Assembly (NCBI GenBank): GCA_016647705.1
Contig: CM028338.1
Span: 12,244,240-12,308,239, forward strand
Source: Eucommia ulmoides
Taxonomy: Eukaryota > Streptophyta > Magnoliopsida > Garryales > Eucommiaceae
Reading direction: 5' to 3'
DNA: 64,000 nt
The notes under the pieces are model-generated. The model searched no databases and was not told where the DNA came from. It saw only the letters and a program-made list of their open reading frames with translations. Of the stretch, positions 36,697 to 49,113 are shown piece after piece; within the stretch, counting starts at the first letter, position 1; every line of letters begins with the position of its first letter. Made by a program: the position numbers and the translations under genes.

Positions 36697-38903
36697 TATT
36701 GATCCTAAGATTTTGATAGACAATTAAAGGTTGATGTTTTTGGTGGAACTAACGATTTTATTGAGTATTTTAGTTTATTAGTTTCAGTGATAAAAATGAT
36801 CATGAAGATATTGTGGCAATGCTAAAGATGATGACAAAGATGATGAAAGATTAAGAGTTTGAAGAAATTGAAGAGCCTAGGAAAAATAACTCAGGTTAAA
36901 TTCTTACTCTTAATATCTCAATTAGGATCATACACGACACAAAATAATTTTTATAAATATGTGTGTTTTTTATTGGATCTTAATTAATTAAATTATTTGC
37001 TTCTACATGAAATTAAAAAAAATATTGATAATTAATTAAAATTGAATTTAAGAATTTAGTGGAGCTAACTGAGAAAAGAAATCAATTAAAGGGACAAAAA
37101 CGTTGAAGAAAATGGATTAAAAATAAATTTAGAAGAGGTTCCCAGTATTGATAAGTCGACAAGTAAGTCGACCGGAGTATAGAAGGTGAAGTTGTTGAAT
37201 TTCTCGATCGACAGGTAGGTTGACCTGAGCTTAAATGGTGAACTCTCTGAATCGATCAGTCAACAGAGAGGTCGACCTATGACCAGAAGTGAAACTCTTT
37301 GAATTTCAAGGTCGATAGATAGGTCGCCCGATGGGCAAAGAATTTTTGGCTTGGCTACATCCTGAATCGATCGGTTGATAGGTAACCACTGGTCAGTCGA
37401 CTTATGTGACTGTTTCAAGATTTTGTGGAATTCTGGATTTTATTCTAAAAGTAGTTGTTACTAGTCGATTTTTTTTTTTTTTTTAGGATCTCTGAGATAT
37501 CTTAGTAATATGAAGTTTTTTTAGTTATTTAAATGATATCTAAGTATTCCTATAGATATGGTTCAAATATTTTTTATGTTTCTCAATTTGGTACGTATAA
37601 TTCTTTCAATTCTATTCAATTGTGTTTGAAGAAAAAAATTTAGGGATTTAATTGAAAGTTTTAAAAGATATTTTTGAGTGAATTATATAAAAAATGAATA
37701 ATTATGATATAGAGGGTCTATTGGTGCAATTAAATGTCACGATTCATAGAAACTAACCGTTGGAGGACTTGTTTTACTCCCTTTTAGAAAAACCTGCGTT
37801 TTTTCACATTGGTGAGAGACACATCTAGAGAATTATTCTAAGCTATTTAACTTTTGAGATTTTTAAAAGTTATCATATTGAGTGTATTGTGGAATCTTTT
37901 CTGAGAGTTATTCTTGAAAAATATTTGCTATGGATTATTGCTACTATCGATTTAAAGTTTCATTGGTATCTCTAATAATTATTTTTTTGATGGAATCCTG
38001 GTGAGATCTTTTCAAATTACTTTCTATTAGTTATTGCTTAATTATATTTGTTATTTGGAATTTGATCTTTGAAATTGTTTTCTGATTTTTTATTGAAAAA
38101 TATTTTTGAAACAATTTCTTGAAGAAATCTGATTACATGCTCAATTACGTGCTACCCAATTTTTGTTTAAAATCAGATTTTAAATATCTTATTTTTCTAT
38201 CCCTAGTTTTGGAATATTAATTGAGTTTTAATTTATCAAAGGTGGTCGAAGATCCGAGTGAGAAAAATCGCTTATCAATTTGTAATTGGTGAGTTGAGTG
38301 ACGGATTGAATACTATTGGGGGTATTTAATCAAAGGGTAGTTGGTTTCAGTCTCTTCCTGTAAAGATATTGAAGTAATAATTTTTCTTTGATTGAATTAA
38401 TTTGTGAGCAATTTTGTAACGGTTCAATCTTTACCGGGTAAAAAGATATTTGGAGTATTTATGAGGTTTTGATTCTTTAGCCTAAAGTACAAAAAGAATT
38501 AGATTATTCTTGATCATGTAAAAAGTATAGGTTATTCCTGAGCCTAGAAAAAAGAATTTGTAAAGGTTAGTTCTCAACCTGCGAAAAGAATCATTGTGAG
38601 AGTTTCGTTCCTACCTTTAAAGGAATCTTGAGTTTAGTGGGTGCGACACTTTATGGAGCTCGGGGCACTGGATTAGCCAAGAGTAGCTTGGTGAACCAAT
38701 ATAATTTTCTAGTGTGCTGCTAGTTTTCATTATTTATTTTTGTTGTTTGGTATGCACCTAGTTGATATTATATTTCCGCTGTTATATAAAGATAATAATT
38801 AATTTAAGATTAAAATTAATTATTTGGATTTTTGAATTATTTTCTCTAATAATTTTTTATCTACCCAATTCACCCCCCTCTTAGGTAGCTCACTAGGCCA
38901 ACA
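36697..38903 (+). mobile_element. Solo copia LTR H inside element J (fossil)
   Basis: A 2207-bp LTR beginning TATTGATCCTAAGATTTTGA and ending GGCCAACA, with perfect target duplications ATCCT (36692-36696 and 38904-38908). It is in the opposite orientation to its host and to F1-F3. It lies within the gag region of element J. Confidence 0.85.
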
Positions 38904-39166
38904 ATCCTCATCATTCTTATCATTTTTCTTTGGAGTAACATGAATAGAAGGAACAAAATGATCATTTTTAATCACTAACTATGCATCATAGTTAGTAGTT
39001 TGTAAGAAATCAGTCATTGTAGCCTCTAGAAAATATAGTTATTGCCTATGAAAAATGGAGGATGGTGCATAAATTGTCTTTCAAGTAATGAATTCATGTG
39101 ATATGCCATGTGATCGTGTTAGTTAGGATGTAAAGCCTATTCAGCTAATCTAGGTCTGATACAAAT

Positions 39167-41073
39167 TGTTGACCCAAAGATCTACCCAAGAGGGGGGTGA
39201 ATTAGGTTGTTAAAAAAATTAAACAAATAAATTCTCAAATCACTCAATTTCCATAAGTAGTTATTATCTTGATATTTAGAGAAAATGTGTTTTAACAAAG
39301 TGCACAACCAAATAGATAAAGGTAAACAAAGTGACATAAGATTTATTAAAGTTCGGTAAGCTATTATTGCTTACGTCCTCTCCCCAAACCTTACGCAAGG
39401 AATTAACAATCCACTAATTTTGATCTCTTTCCCAGGTACGAAGAAAACCTTTACAACAATCCGTTTAACAAGCGCAGATTAACCTAATTCTTTTTACAGA
39501 CTCAGAAACAAACCTATCCTTTTTGCTTTTTTTTAGGCGCACAATTAACCCTAATTAGAAAATGTCCCTTTATGCCTAACCAACTCTAACTTAGACCAGT
39601 TATAGTTAGTTCATAGCTACAACTCACAAATACATAAAATTAAACTCAATTAATATCCCAATAGGCTACTGATACAAATTATGTGAAATATTAAACTTGA
39701 TTTTTTAACGATTAAAGAACAGATGTTCTCTTAATTAGATTTCCCAAAAAATCATTTTAAAAATATTTTCAACATATTTGAACAAAATGATCTTCGATCG
39801 GAAATATTACAAGCTCAAATATTCAGAATATATATGAATCACGAAAAACATAATTAATTTGAGAAAGTAAATATAATTAGAGTGATCTCACTGGGATTTT
39901 ATTTAAAAAGGTGTAAATAATAATAATAATGTAGAATCAAACCAGGTATTTTTGAAAAGATAGCCTTTTTCACAATCAAGAATCTCTTCAAATGTTTATC
40001 CTAAGAATATATTTAAGAAAATAAACACTCTCTCTTAAAACTGATTTGATATGAATTTTTAATTTATTTGAAAATGAAATTTGCAAGTCTACGTATAAGG
40101 GACTTATACAATGCTAATAAGAGCTATTTTTTGAAAGATATACACAAAGATGGCATATATAGACCCCATATATAAGATGGATTCAAATTAGTTTTGTTTG
40201 ACTAAGAATATAAAACTTTTAAAACACTCAATGTAGTCCCAAAAAAAGAATTTGATTTAAAACCCAAAAGGATAAAAATAATTTTACCTGGTTTAAATCA
40301 CCAAATCAAGAAATATATCAAATTAAATCAAAAGATCTTCAAAATATATCATATATCTACGAAATATTGTCAAAACCCATTAAAGTAATATATTCCAACA
40401 TTCAAATGCTTAAAAAAAGGGGTGGAAGATCTTTGAAAAATATTCTGGTCAAATGCTAAAAAAGGACTCAGTAGGTTGATCGGCATATCAAATAGTGTAT
40501 CAGTGAACCTGTAACGTCTAAAATTCTAGATGTTGCACAACAAGTCGGTCAAGCAGGTGGTCAACCATTTTAGGCTTTAAATCAACGATTCAAGCCCATC
40601 GGTCAACCAGATAGCCTAAAACTCAAAAATATTACCACCCTGAATTAATCATTCGACCAGTCCATGGTGTAGTCGACCGTCTAGACCAAAAAATTAATTT
40701 TTCAAAATTTTGAAACAACTTCTTGATTGAGTACTTAGGAATATCATTTGTTCACATAACTTCATCACTTATGATCATTTAAAAAAAAAAAATTCAAGTT
40801 AATTTTGAGTGTCATGCATGATCCTAATTGGGTTGCATTAAGAGATTAATAAGAATTGAGTTGTATACTTAGAAATACAAAAAAAAATTATTCTCCCTCA
40901 AAAAGTCTTCAATGTTTTTATTGCAACCATCTCGATCTTTCTTATTTTTCATCATAAAAGCCAATTTCTTTCTCATTGAATCATTGGAACTAAAAATCTG
41001 AAATACTGAATAAACGCATTAGCTCTTTAAAATATCCAAGTTAATTGGTTCATCAAAATATATAGGGTCAACA
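39167..41073 (-). repeat. 5' LTR of copia element J
   Basis: Runs from TGTTGACCC at 41073 (- strand) to GGGTCAACA at 39167, followed directly by the primer site. The LTR ends form an inverted TGTTGACCC / GGGTCAACA pair. It is related to, but clearly distinct from, the F-family LTRs. Confidence 0.8.
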
Positions 41074-42036
41074 GTAGTGCTTATTGATTTTTAGTTCACA
41101 AGTCTGAGGTTGAAGATGTACGTGAGAATACAATAGTGGAATCCATAAATTCATTCTTTTGTAAGGATATATTTCCTTGTAAAACTCTTCAAGAGTCATG
41201 TTTTTCAAAAAGAACATTTGATACTACAATTAGTGGAGTCCAAAATAAAATATCTTTGGAAGCTAATGAACCTAGACGTAGCAAGACGGCTAAGACGACA
41301 AAGTCATTTGGTCGTGACTTTGTTACCTATACGATAAAAAAATGATCTCAAGAGTTTAAATGAGGCAATATTAACTCTTGAAGCACTGGTAGCGAATTTG
41401 TTTCATCGCTATAATATCGCAAGTATATAAATCAAGTATTAATAGTATAGGAAGAGTAGGGTTGTCGTATCCCCAAGGATTTGTTTAGGTCGTCATTAAC
41501 TACTACAATTGTCGTAATCTAACTTTATTTAGGCGTCCAAATTTTTGGGTTTTTAAATTAACAAATCTAAAGGACCTAAAATAAATATAAATACAAAAAT
41601 AAAATAAAATAAAATATGGATTATCTATGCACAAATGTTCTAGGAGTTTGATTTCATCTCGTTATTCTAATGTTATCTTATTAAGTAATTATTAGTTAAT
41701 TTCGTTGATTCACTAATCAAGGTCCTCATGTTGTTGCTCTCTCACTACCTTTCTCGAATGTCAAGTGAAAGAATATGTAATCACTTCAATACCTATATCC
41801 CTATCTCATACTTAGTTGAAAACATTTATTATATCCGACCTTATAGATTACGCAAGCTTTAAATATCTCCTGATCTATTAAAACTTGCATTGTATTTACC
41901 CTAAGTTTGAACCTGAGATTACTTCTCCCGAATGTCAAATCCCAAGTTCTCAAGTCATCTAAAATATCATGTGGAAGCATAAATTGGAAGCATTATAAAG
42001 ATAAACACAATTGAATAGAGATTCTAATTGATGAAT

Positions 42037-45000
42037 TGGTGGCAGCAAATAATGTGCTGCCACTTTCACCGCAAGCGTACAGATCAAGTTTTAGTATAGT
42101 GGACCTTTCGGTCGGGTATCGTATCCACAGGGATTGGTTTTATTACTATCGAGTATCGCGATTGTCATAACCTGAATTTATCTAGGCGATAAAAATGGAA
42201 TTTAATTTAATACTAATACTAAACTAAATTACTAATTAAGTTAACTATACTATAAATACAAATTTAAGATTGTTTAGGGGAGTAGATTGCCTAGGGATTA
42301 ACTTTATTTATTTAAATACGTTTGATTTCATTTTAGTTAACATTAACGGCGTTCGGCGTATCCGACAATCTTGGTTTGTAAACTCCCTCGCCACCTCTTC
42401 CGAGTGTAAGACGGAGGAATACGTGACTTTGTGTCAATGCCGAAGTCCCCCTCAACGTCTTAATGACTCTAGGGCACGTGAGTCTCGCCCCAACGTCATC
42501 AATTGCACACTTTCTAACACCCTCCCGGGATGTTAGATTGTCGTGTTGTGTTAACCCTTGTCCGAATCTGGGGTTACCTCTCCCGAGTATCAAACCCCGT
42601 GTTCTCAATATATCTAAACTAGCATATAAACATAGAAAACACGGAAACACAATCAACATACGAAGAACAACCAAGAACGAAACACAAATTCAACCAAAAC
42701 AACATTTTCATAAATAATACATTAATTCCTATTACAATCCATGTTTAACTCATGGCCCTAACCATTTATACAATGTAGAATGAGATAAACATGCTCAATA
42801 ATTACCAAAATAAAGAAAACAAAGAGAGGAAACAAAAGACTTAGCTGATATCCGAAGATTTGCCGCTAGAAACGTCGATTGATCGCTTTCTCGTTGATCC
42901 TCCACGTCGGGTTGAGAGCTCTCCATCCAAAATCCCTAATTATACCCTTAGATATAGCCTAAGGGGCTCAAAAATGCAAGAGAGCAAGAGAGAGACTGGA
43001 GAAGGGGGAGGAGAGAGGGTATTTATAGCCAAAATATCCTAAAAATATCTAAAAATATCTCAAGACTGTGTAGGGGAAATCCGCCTTGGCGAAGAAAACT
43101 TTGCCTAGGAGAAATTAGGTCGGTTAGGATGATCGCCTAGGCGGTGAAGTAGGCAGTGGATTGGGAGAACATTTTGTTGGATTTTCGCCTAGGTGAAGAA
43201 AACTTCGCCTAGGCGAGTGGTTGTCAGTAGCCCATCTTCGTTTTCTATTGGATTTCCGCCTAGGTGAAGGAATCTTCGCCTAGGCGGTCGTTCGTCAGTA
43301 ACATTTTGCTCTTTTCTCAACTTCTTCATTGCCTAGGTGATGGTCTGGACACCTAGGCGGTGGGCCTGTTTCATCTTTTAGCCTCCGAGCTTGTTTATCC
43401 ACCGTAACTTCGAACCGCTTTGGTTCGATCTCATTGTTTTCGCTCCAGTTTCTTATCTTTTTGCCCCACACACCTGATTTATACAAAAAAGAATAAAAAC
43501 ATATTAAAACATATAAAAATAACTATAAACGTACTTGAAAATTAACAATTTCTGATTGAAAATACGTAGGTAATTTATACCTATCAAATACCTCTAAACT
43601 CAGAATTTTGCCAATTCTCGAACAAAACACCCACACAATATGAAAAAGTCTACAAACTAATTACGAAATTAAAAACTATAAACGAAAAACATTAAAAAAA
43701 AATGTGTAAGTTTTGATTATCATCTACCGGCCGAAAGATTTTTCCCTCATCGGCCCCCAATCCTATCAAGTTCATAAATCACACCATGTGATGTTCTAGA
43801 ATTTTAACATTCAAAAATAGTAAGCGCCATTCTAGATCCTGTTTAAGTGTGTGTGTGATTAATCTCAAATATACTACTATCCGTTGATTAGATGAGATTA
43901 TCCCTAAATAAAGATCATGACTAAAACCTTTAAGGTATAGGGAATCCATACGCCTGACCTAGGATCTATTCTCCACTAATGTAGGCTCGGAGGTTCATGA
44001 ATATCAGTAGGGCTTGGTTTGGTTTTGGGAAAATGGCCAAGGGTATTTTGGAATTGAAAACAGATTAACGTCATTAACTTAACGTTACCCGAGGCACATT
44101 GCTTGGCACACTCACTCTCGAAACCTCATAGTTATAATTGAAACAACCCCGAAAATACGTTTAAGAACGTCATACTCACTTGTCATGTCAAAAAGTTTTT
44201 TTTTTTTTTTTTTAAAACACACCCCCAATCTCATTCGAATTTCTATAATTTTAAGAGTGTGCAAAAATTGTTAAAGTAACACACCCCAAAACGTATTCGA
44301 ATTCTTATAACCTTAGGAATGTTCAAACAATATGAACGACAAACAACAAATGAGTACTCAAATACCGAACCAAATTAGAATTTCGGCCTAAACCCAACCA
44401 CTCACATCAAGTAGCGAAATGCTAACTTGATTTACTCAAATTGTGCCTTCAGTTTAGCGATATAGGTTTGAAAAAAGTTCAATCGGCTAGGGTATTTGTT
44501 AAGTGTTCAGAATTGAAACGGTTATTAGGTTTCGACAGGGTAACGAGGGGTAATGATTTATCAGGCTAAGCTTAAAAGGCTCAAGTGATTAAATGATTGC
44601 CTAAATCATATCTCCTAAATAACCTCGCCTAGGATTTTACCTCGAATTTCTCCCAAATCAGGTTCTAGAATCCCTATTGTCATGAAATTGATTGACGGAT
44701 AATCAGTTTCAAATCAATAAGATAGTGCTATATTGAGTTTACGTGCTCGTGCATTTAGGGTCTACAATAAATTTTACTAAACGATACGTTAAGCACACAG
44801 AACACACATGAATGAGCGTTACGCTCGACCTCAAAACAATCAGGGGACAGAGTTATCATCGGGTAAAGGCCTAGATGACGTCAAAACGTAGCACAAAACA
44901 ACATCTAAACTAACAAACTAATCCTAAACAAGCATGCAAATGATAAAACAGTAAAATTTAACTAAAAATATAAACATATACTAAAACATACTACACATCA

Positions 45001-47211
45001 CCACCAACTCTACACAGGTGATGTCCAAAACGAGCCGTCAGCAATCCCAATGACAGTTTATAGCATGATATTGAAGACGGGGGTTTAGAATACATACCTG
45101 GGAGGCAAGAAGATCTCGCCTCTGACTCAAATTGACGGAGACGTATCTAACTTATTTGTGACCCTGGGTTGCCTCCCAAGAAGCGCTTGGTTTAATGTCC
45201 TCAGCCCGACAAATGCCCTCAAGACTGGCGAGATTTTTCAATGAACGAACACAAGAGTACCTGTTGATCTAATATCTTCAAGCATCCTGTAGGAAAACAA
45301 AAACAAAAACAGAACTACAAACGAAAATTCTTCTTTCTTCCTCTCTTTCTCATGACGACTAGGAACAGGCAAATCACAAATTTTACTTCGAATTTCGGAC
45401 CTCAACATCCTGCTGCTCATGGTGTTTCACGATCAGTATTGGAAATGAACGGAGAAGTGGTGGAACGTGCGGAACCACATATTGGATCACTCCAGTGTGG
45501 CACGAAGTCGCTGATGCCGAGTCGGCTCCTATGCCCTGCTTGGTCCCCCGGCACGGTAGAGGTTCCGTAGCGCGTCATGAGCATCGGGCTAAGGGGCGGT
45601 TGAGCCTAGATTAAAATCAAGTTATTTATTCCCAATATTGATAGAAATCAACAAGACAATCCCCTGTAACAGCGCCAAAAAACTTGGTAGCCGCAAATAA
45701 TGCACTGCCACTTTCACCGCAAGCATACGGTTTAAGTTTTAGTATAGTGGACCTTTCGATCGGGTATCGTATCCACAGGGATTGGTTTTGTTACTATCGA
45801 ATATCGCGATTGTCATAACCTGACTTTATCTAGGCAATACAAATGGAATTTAATTTAATACTAATACTAAAATAAAATACTAATTAAGTTAACTATACTA
45901 TAAATACTAATTTAAGATTGTTTAGGTGAGTAGATTTCCTAGGGATTAACTTTATTTACTTAAATGCGTTTGATTTCGTTTTAGTTAACATTAACGGCGT
46001 TTGATGTATCCGACAATCTCGGTTCGTAAACTCGTTTGCCACTTCTTTCGAGTGTAAGATGGGGGAATACGTGACTTCGTGTCAACGCCAAAGTCCCCCT
46101 CAACGTCTTAACGACTCTAGGTCACATGAGTCTCGCCCCAACGTCATCAATTGCACACTTTCTAACGCCCTCCCAGGTCGTTAGATTGTCGTGTTGTGTT
46201 AACCTTTGTCCGAATCCGGGGTTACCTCTCCCGAGTGTTAAACACCATATTCTCAATATATCTAAACTAGCATATAAATATAGAAAACACAGCAACACAA
46301 TCAACATAAGAAGAACAACCAAGAACGAAACATAAATTCAACAAAAACTGCATTTTCATAAATAATACGTTAATTCTTATTACAATCCATGTTTAACTCA
46401 TGGCCATAACCGTTTATACAATGTAGAATGAACTAAACATTCTCAACAATTACCAAAATGAAGAAAACAAAGAGAGGAAACAAGAGACTTAGCCGGTATC
46501 CGAAGATTTGCTGCTAGAAATGTCGATTGATCGTTTTCTCGTTGATCCTCCACCTCGGGTTGAGAGCTCTCCCTCCAAAATCCCTAATTATACCCTTAGA
46601 TATAGCCTAAGAGGCTAAAAAATGCAAGCGAGAAAGAGAGAGACTGGAGAAAGGGGGAGAGTGGGTATTTATAGCCAAAATATCCTAAAAATATCTAAAA
46701 ATATCTCAAGACTATGCAGGGAAAATCCGCCTAGGCGAAGAAAACTTTGTCTAGGCGAAATTAGGTCGGTTTGGCTAATCGCCTAGGCAGTGAAGTAGGC
46801 GGTGGACTGGGAGAACATTTTGTTGGATTTTCGCCTAGGCGAAGAAAACTTCTCCTAGGTGAGTGGCTGTTAGTAGCCCATTTTCGTTTTCTGCTGGATT
46901 TTTGCCTAGGCGAAGGAATCTTTGCCTAGGCGGTCGTCCATTTGTAACATTTTGCTCTTTTCTCAGCTTCTTCACTACCTAGGCGGTGGGCCTATTTCAT
47001 TTTTTAGCCTCCGAGCTTGTTTATCCACCGTAACTTCGATCCGCTTTATTTCGATCTCATCGTTTTCGCTCCAGTTTCCTATCTTTTTGCCCCACATGCC
47101 TGATTTATACAAAAAGAATAAAAACATTTTAAAACATATAAAAATAACTATAAACGTACTTGAAAACTAACAAATTCGGATTGGAAGTACGTAGGTAATT
47201 TACACCTATCA
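42037..47211 (-). mobile_element. Athila-like LTR retrotransposon A, nested in B (fossil)
   Basis: The 5' LTR is 47211-45685 (1527 bp). A tRNA-Asp-type primer site lies at 45676-45659, followed by an internal region of about 2.1 kb, a purine-rich tract near 43601-43587, and a 3' LTR at 43586-42037 (1550 bp). The target duplications TGAAT (42032-42036 and 47212-47216) are perfect, so both ends are intact. The first 165 bp of the two LTRs differ at about 14 sites, which suggests an insertion age of several million years. There is no gag or pol; the interior carries a mitochondrial nad7 fragment. TATA boxes lie near 46676-46669 and 43030-43023. It is closely related to element A1 at 1-3893. Confidence 0.9.
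45330..45605 (+). pseudogene. nad7: Mitochondrial nad7 exon 1 and intron start, nuclear copy (NUMT) inside element A
   Basis: 45353-45510 encodes [18 protein letters not shown] and continues with HPAAHGV and [15 protein letters not shown], the N-terminus of NADH dehydrogenase subunit 7 of plant mitochondrial complex I. Sequence after about 45510 no longer matches the protein and looks like the start of nad7 intron 1 (GC-rich, group II). TCA codons stand where the edited mRNA reads Leu (HGVSRSVLE compared with HGVLRLVLE), so the source was mitochondrial DNA and not edited RNA. The block is absent from the otherwise similar element A1, where the flanks join near 2010. It is only a fragment of a protein of about 394 residues and is not functional. 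Confidence 0.85.
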
Positions 47212-49052
47212 TGAATCTAAAATTTGATTACCTCCCGATCTCACAAAATCCTAAATTCCCAACTCAAATACCTAGGTGTTGATTTTCTCCCGGACTCACA
47301 ACATTCTATGTTATGCACTCCCAAATCCGGCTACGAATTCAACCTTTCATGAGTATAAAATTTGCAATCTAAAATCGTCTAACTCATTAACCACATGAAT
47401 CAAACACATTAGGCCTAAGAGATGTATACAATGAAATTAAATCTAAAAATTAACGAAATAATCTAAACATGGTTAAAACGAAATTAAATCAAGCCCTAGA
47501 TTAAATTATGAGCACAACATAGATAGATCTATAGCTAATTTTCTCAATAAATTCATATATGTTAGCATGTTCAGCACAAAATTACAAATACAAACTTAAA
47601 ATAAAAGATTAGGGAGAGAGAAAAGAAGAGAAAATGCTTATTGTGGGTTTAGGCTCAACATCTTCAATCCCAAGTTCCACCAATGGTGTTTTCTTCTTCA
47701 ATCTCACATCAAAACGCCATCATCTGGTGTTTTCTCGCCCAAAATCGCCGGTTGTCTCTCCCAAAATCGCCTCCTCTTCTTCCTTTTTTGTCCTCTTCTC
47801 CTAAATGAGCCAAAATGGCCTTAAGAAAGGGAAAAAACATAATGTTGGCACTGCAGCGTGCATTTTCGCGTTGTAGTGCCGTTTCTAGCACATTAGGGTT
47901 CATAGGATTTGTGTTGTAATGTCACTTTTTTGGATATGCAATGCCAAATAGCGTTGATTCACACTGCAGCGCGGGTCTTTCCCTCTACAACACAAGGCTT
48001 CCTGAAAAATGGCCATAACTGTCTCATCCAAACTCAGATTGAGGTTATTCAAAACGATTTGGAAAGCTAAGACCGATATCTATAACTTTCATGTTTTGAA
48101 ACTTTCCAAAATTGGATTGAATCTTTGTCGAAATTGGCCTTGAAGTTAAAGTATTTGCACATATTTTTCTCCTTTTCTCCCATTTATTTGTAAACCTACA
48201 AAACAATACAAAAACACATTAAACTAACAAAAATACTTGACATCGCACAAATATTTGAATATAAAAGTACTTGATTTATTGGTAAATAAATCACTAATCA
48301 AATACCCCCAAACTCAAATGTTTATTTGTCCTCAAGAAAAAGAAAATAAAATAAAAGACAAAACATAAATCAATTATTAAAACACTAACAAAATAAAATA
48401 AAATAGGAGTTTCGTATTGAATCAACAACAGTGCAATAATCTCTTCAACCACAAAATACTCCAAACTGAAATAAAATGTACACGTTGAGATAATCTAGAA
48501 TTTCGAATTTAAGTATTAATTTCAACCCACTCAAGATTCTAGAAATGTCATTTGGTGCACAATCACTCTCATCCAACCATCCTAGCCTTGGATATATTTA
48601 TATGCTAATGGGGCAATGAACAATCTCTAGATAAAGAATGCAAGAACAACCATAAGCCCATTTTTTGTGTCACTCTCCACTAATTGTGTAGGTATATATG
48701 TCATTAGAGATCAAAAGGACTTTGAGGGTTGTAATGTATGTCTAGGGTAAAAGGTAGATGGAAATATCATTTTTAGGCTCAAATCACCATAGGCATGTAT
48801 CACAACTCATGGATCATACAAGATTTCCGAGAAACATTCACCGACTCCCTCTTTCTTTACATGTATTCTTTCAATCAATCCCACAAGGTATTATTCATAA
48901 AACAAACTAAAACATTTAATTTTTTTTTATTATTTGTTTTTTTTACAAAATAGGTGAAAACCACACCCCCAAACTCAAACTTAACATTGTCCTCAATGTT
49001 GCACGAAAAATATAAGGTGGAAGACAGGAATACTCACCACTATACTATAACT

Positions 49053-49055
<3 letters not shown>

Positions 49056-49110
<55 letters not shown>
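49056..49110. repeat. 55-base T run
   Basis: An uninterrupted run of T (A on the strand of element B) in the non-coding part between the gag remnant and the 3' LTR of B. Its true length may differ, since such runs are prone to assembly error. Confidence 0.9.

Positions 49111-49113
<3 letters not shown>

Larger units (their letters stand above)
31098..41073 (-). mobile_element. Copia retrotransposon J with 5' LTR (fossil, broken)
   Basis: Read on the - strand: 5' LTR 41073-39167 (1907 bp), a tRNA-Met-like primer site (39166-39153, ATTTGTATCAGACC), gag pieces (36700-35900, including a MAIEEANDLN block), the pre-integrase DSGCSRHM region near 34000, integrase (33840-32990, with HxxxH/CxxC near 33600-33510), reverse transcriptase (32310-31603, LYGLKHAPRAWYERL) and RNase H (31322-31098). 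Two other LTRs lie inside it (36697-38903 and about 34265-35889). No 3' LTR is found to the left. It is clearly broken in many places, well over ten, and is old. Gene order gag-integrase-RT identifies Ty1/copia; the lineage may be SIRE- or Tork-like. Confidence 0.85.
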
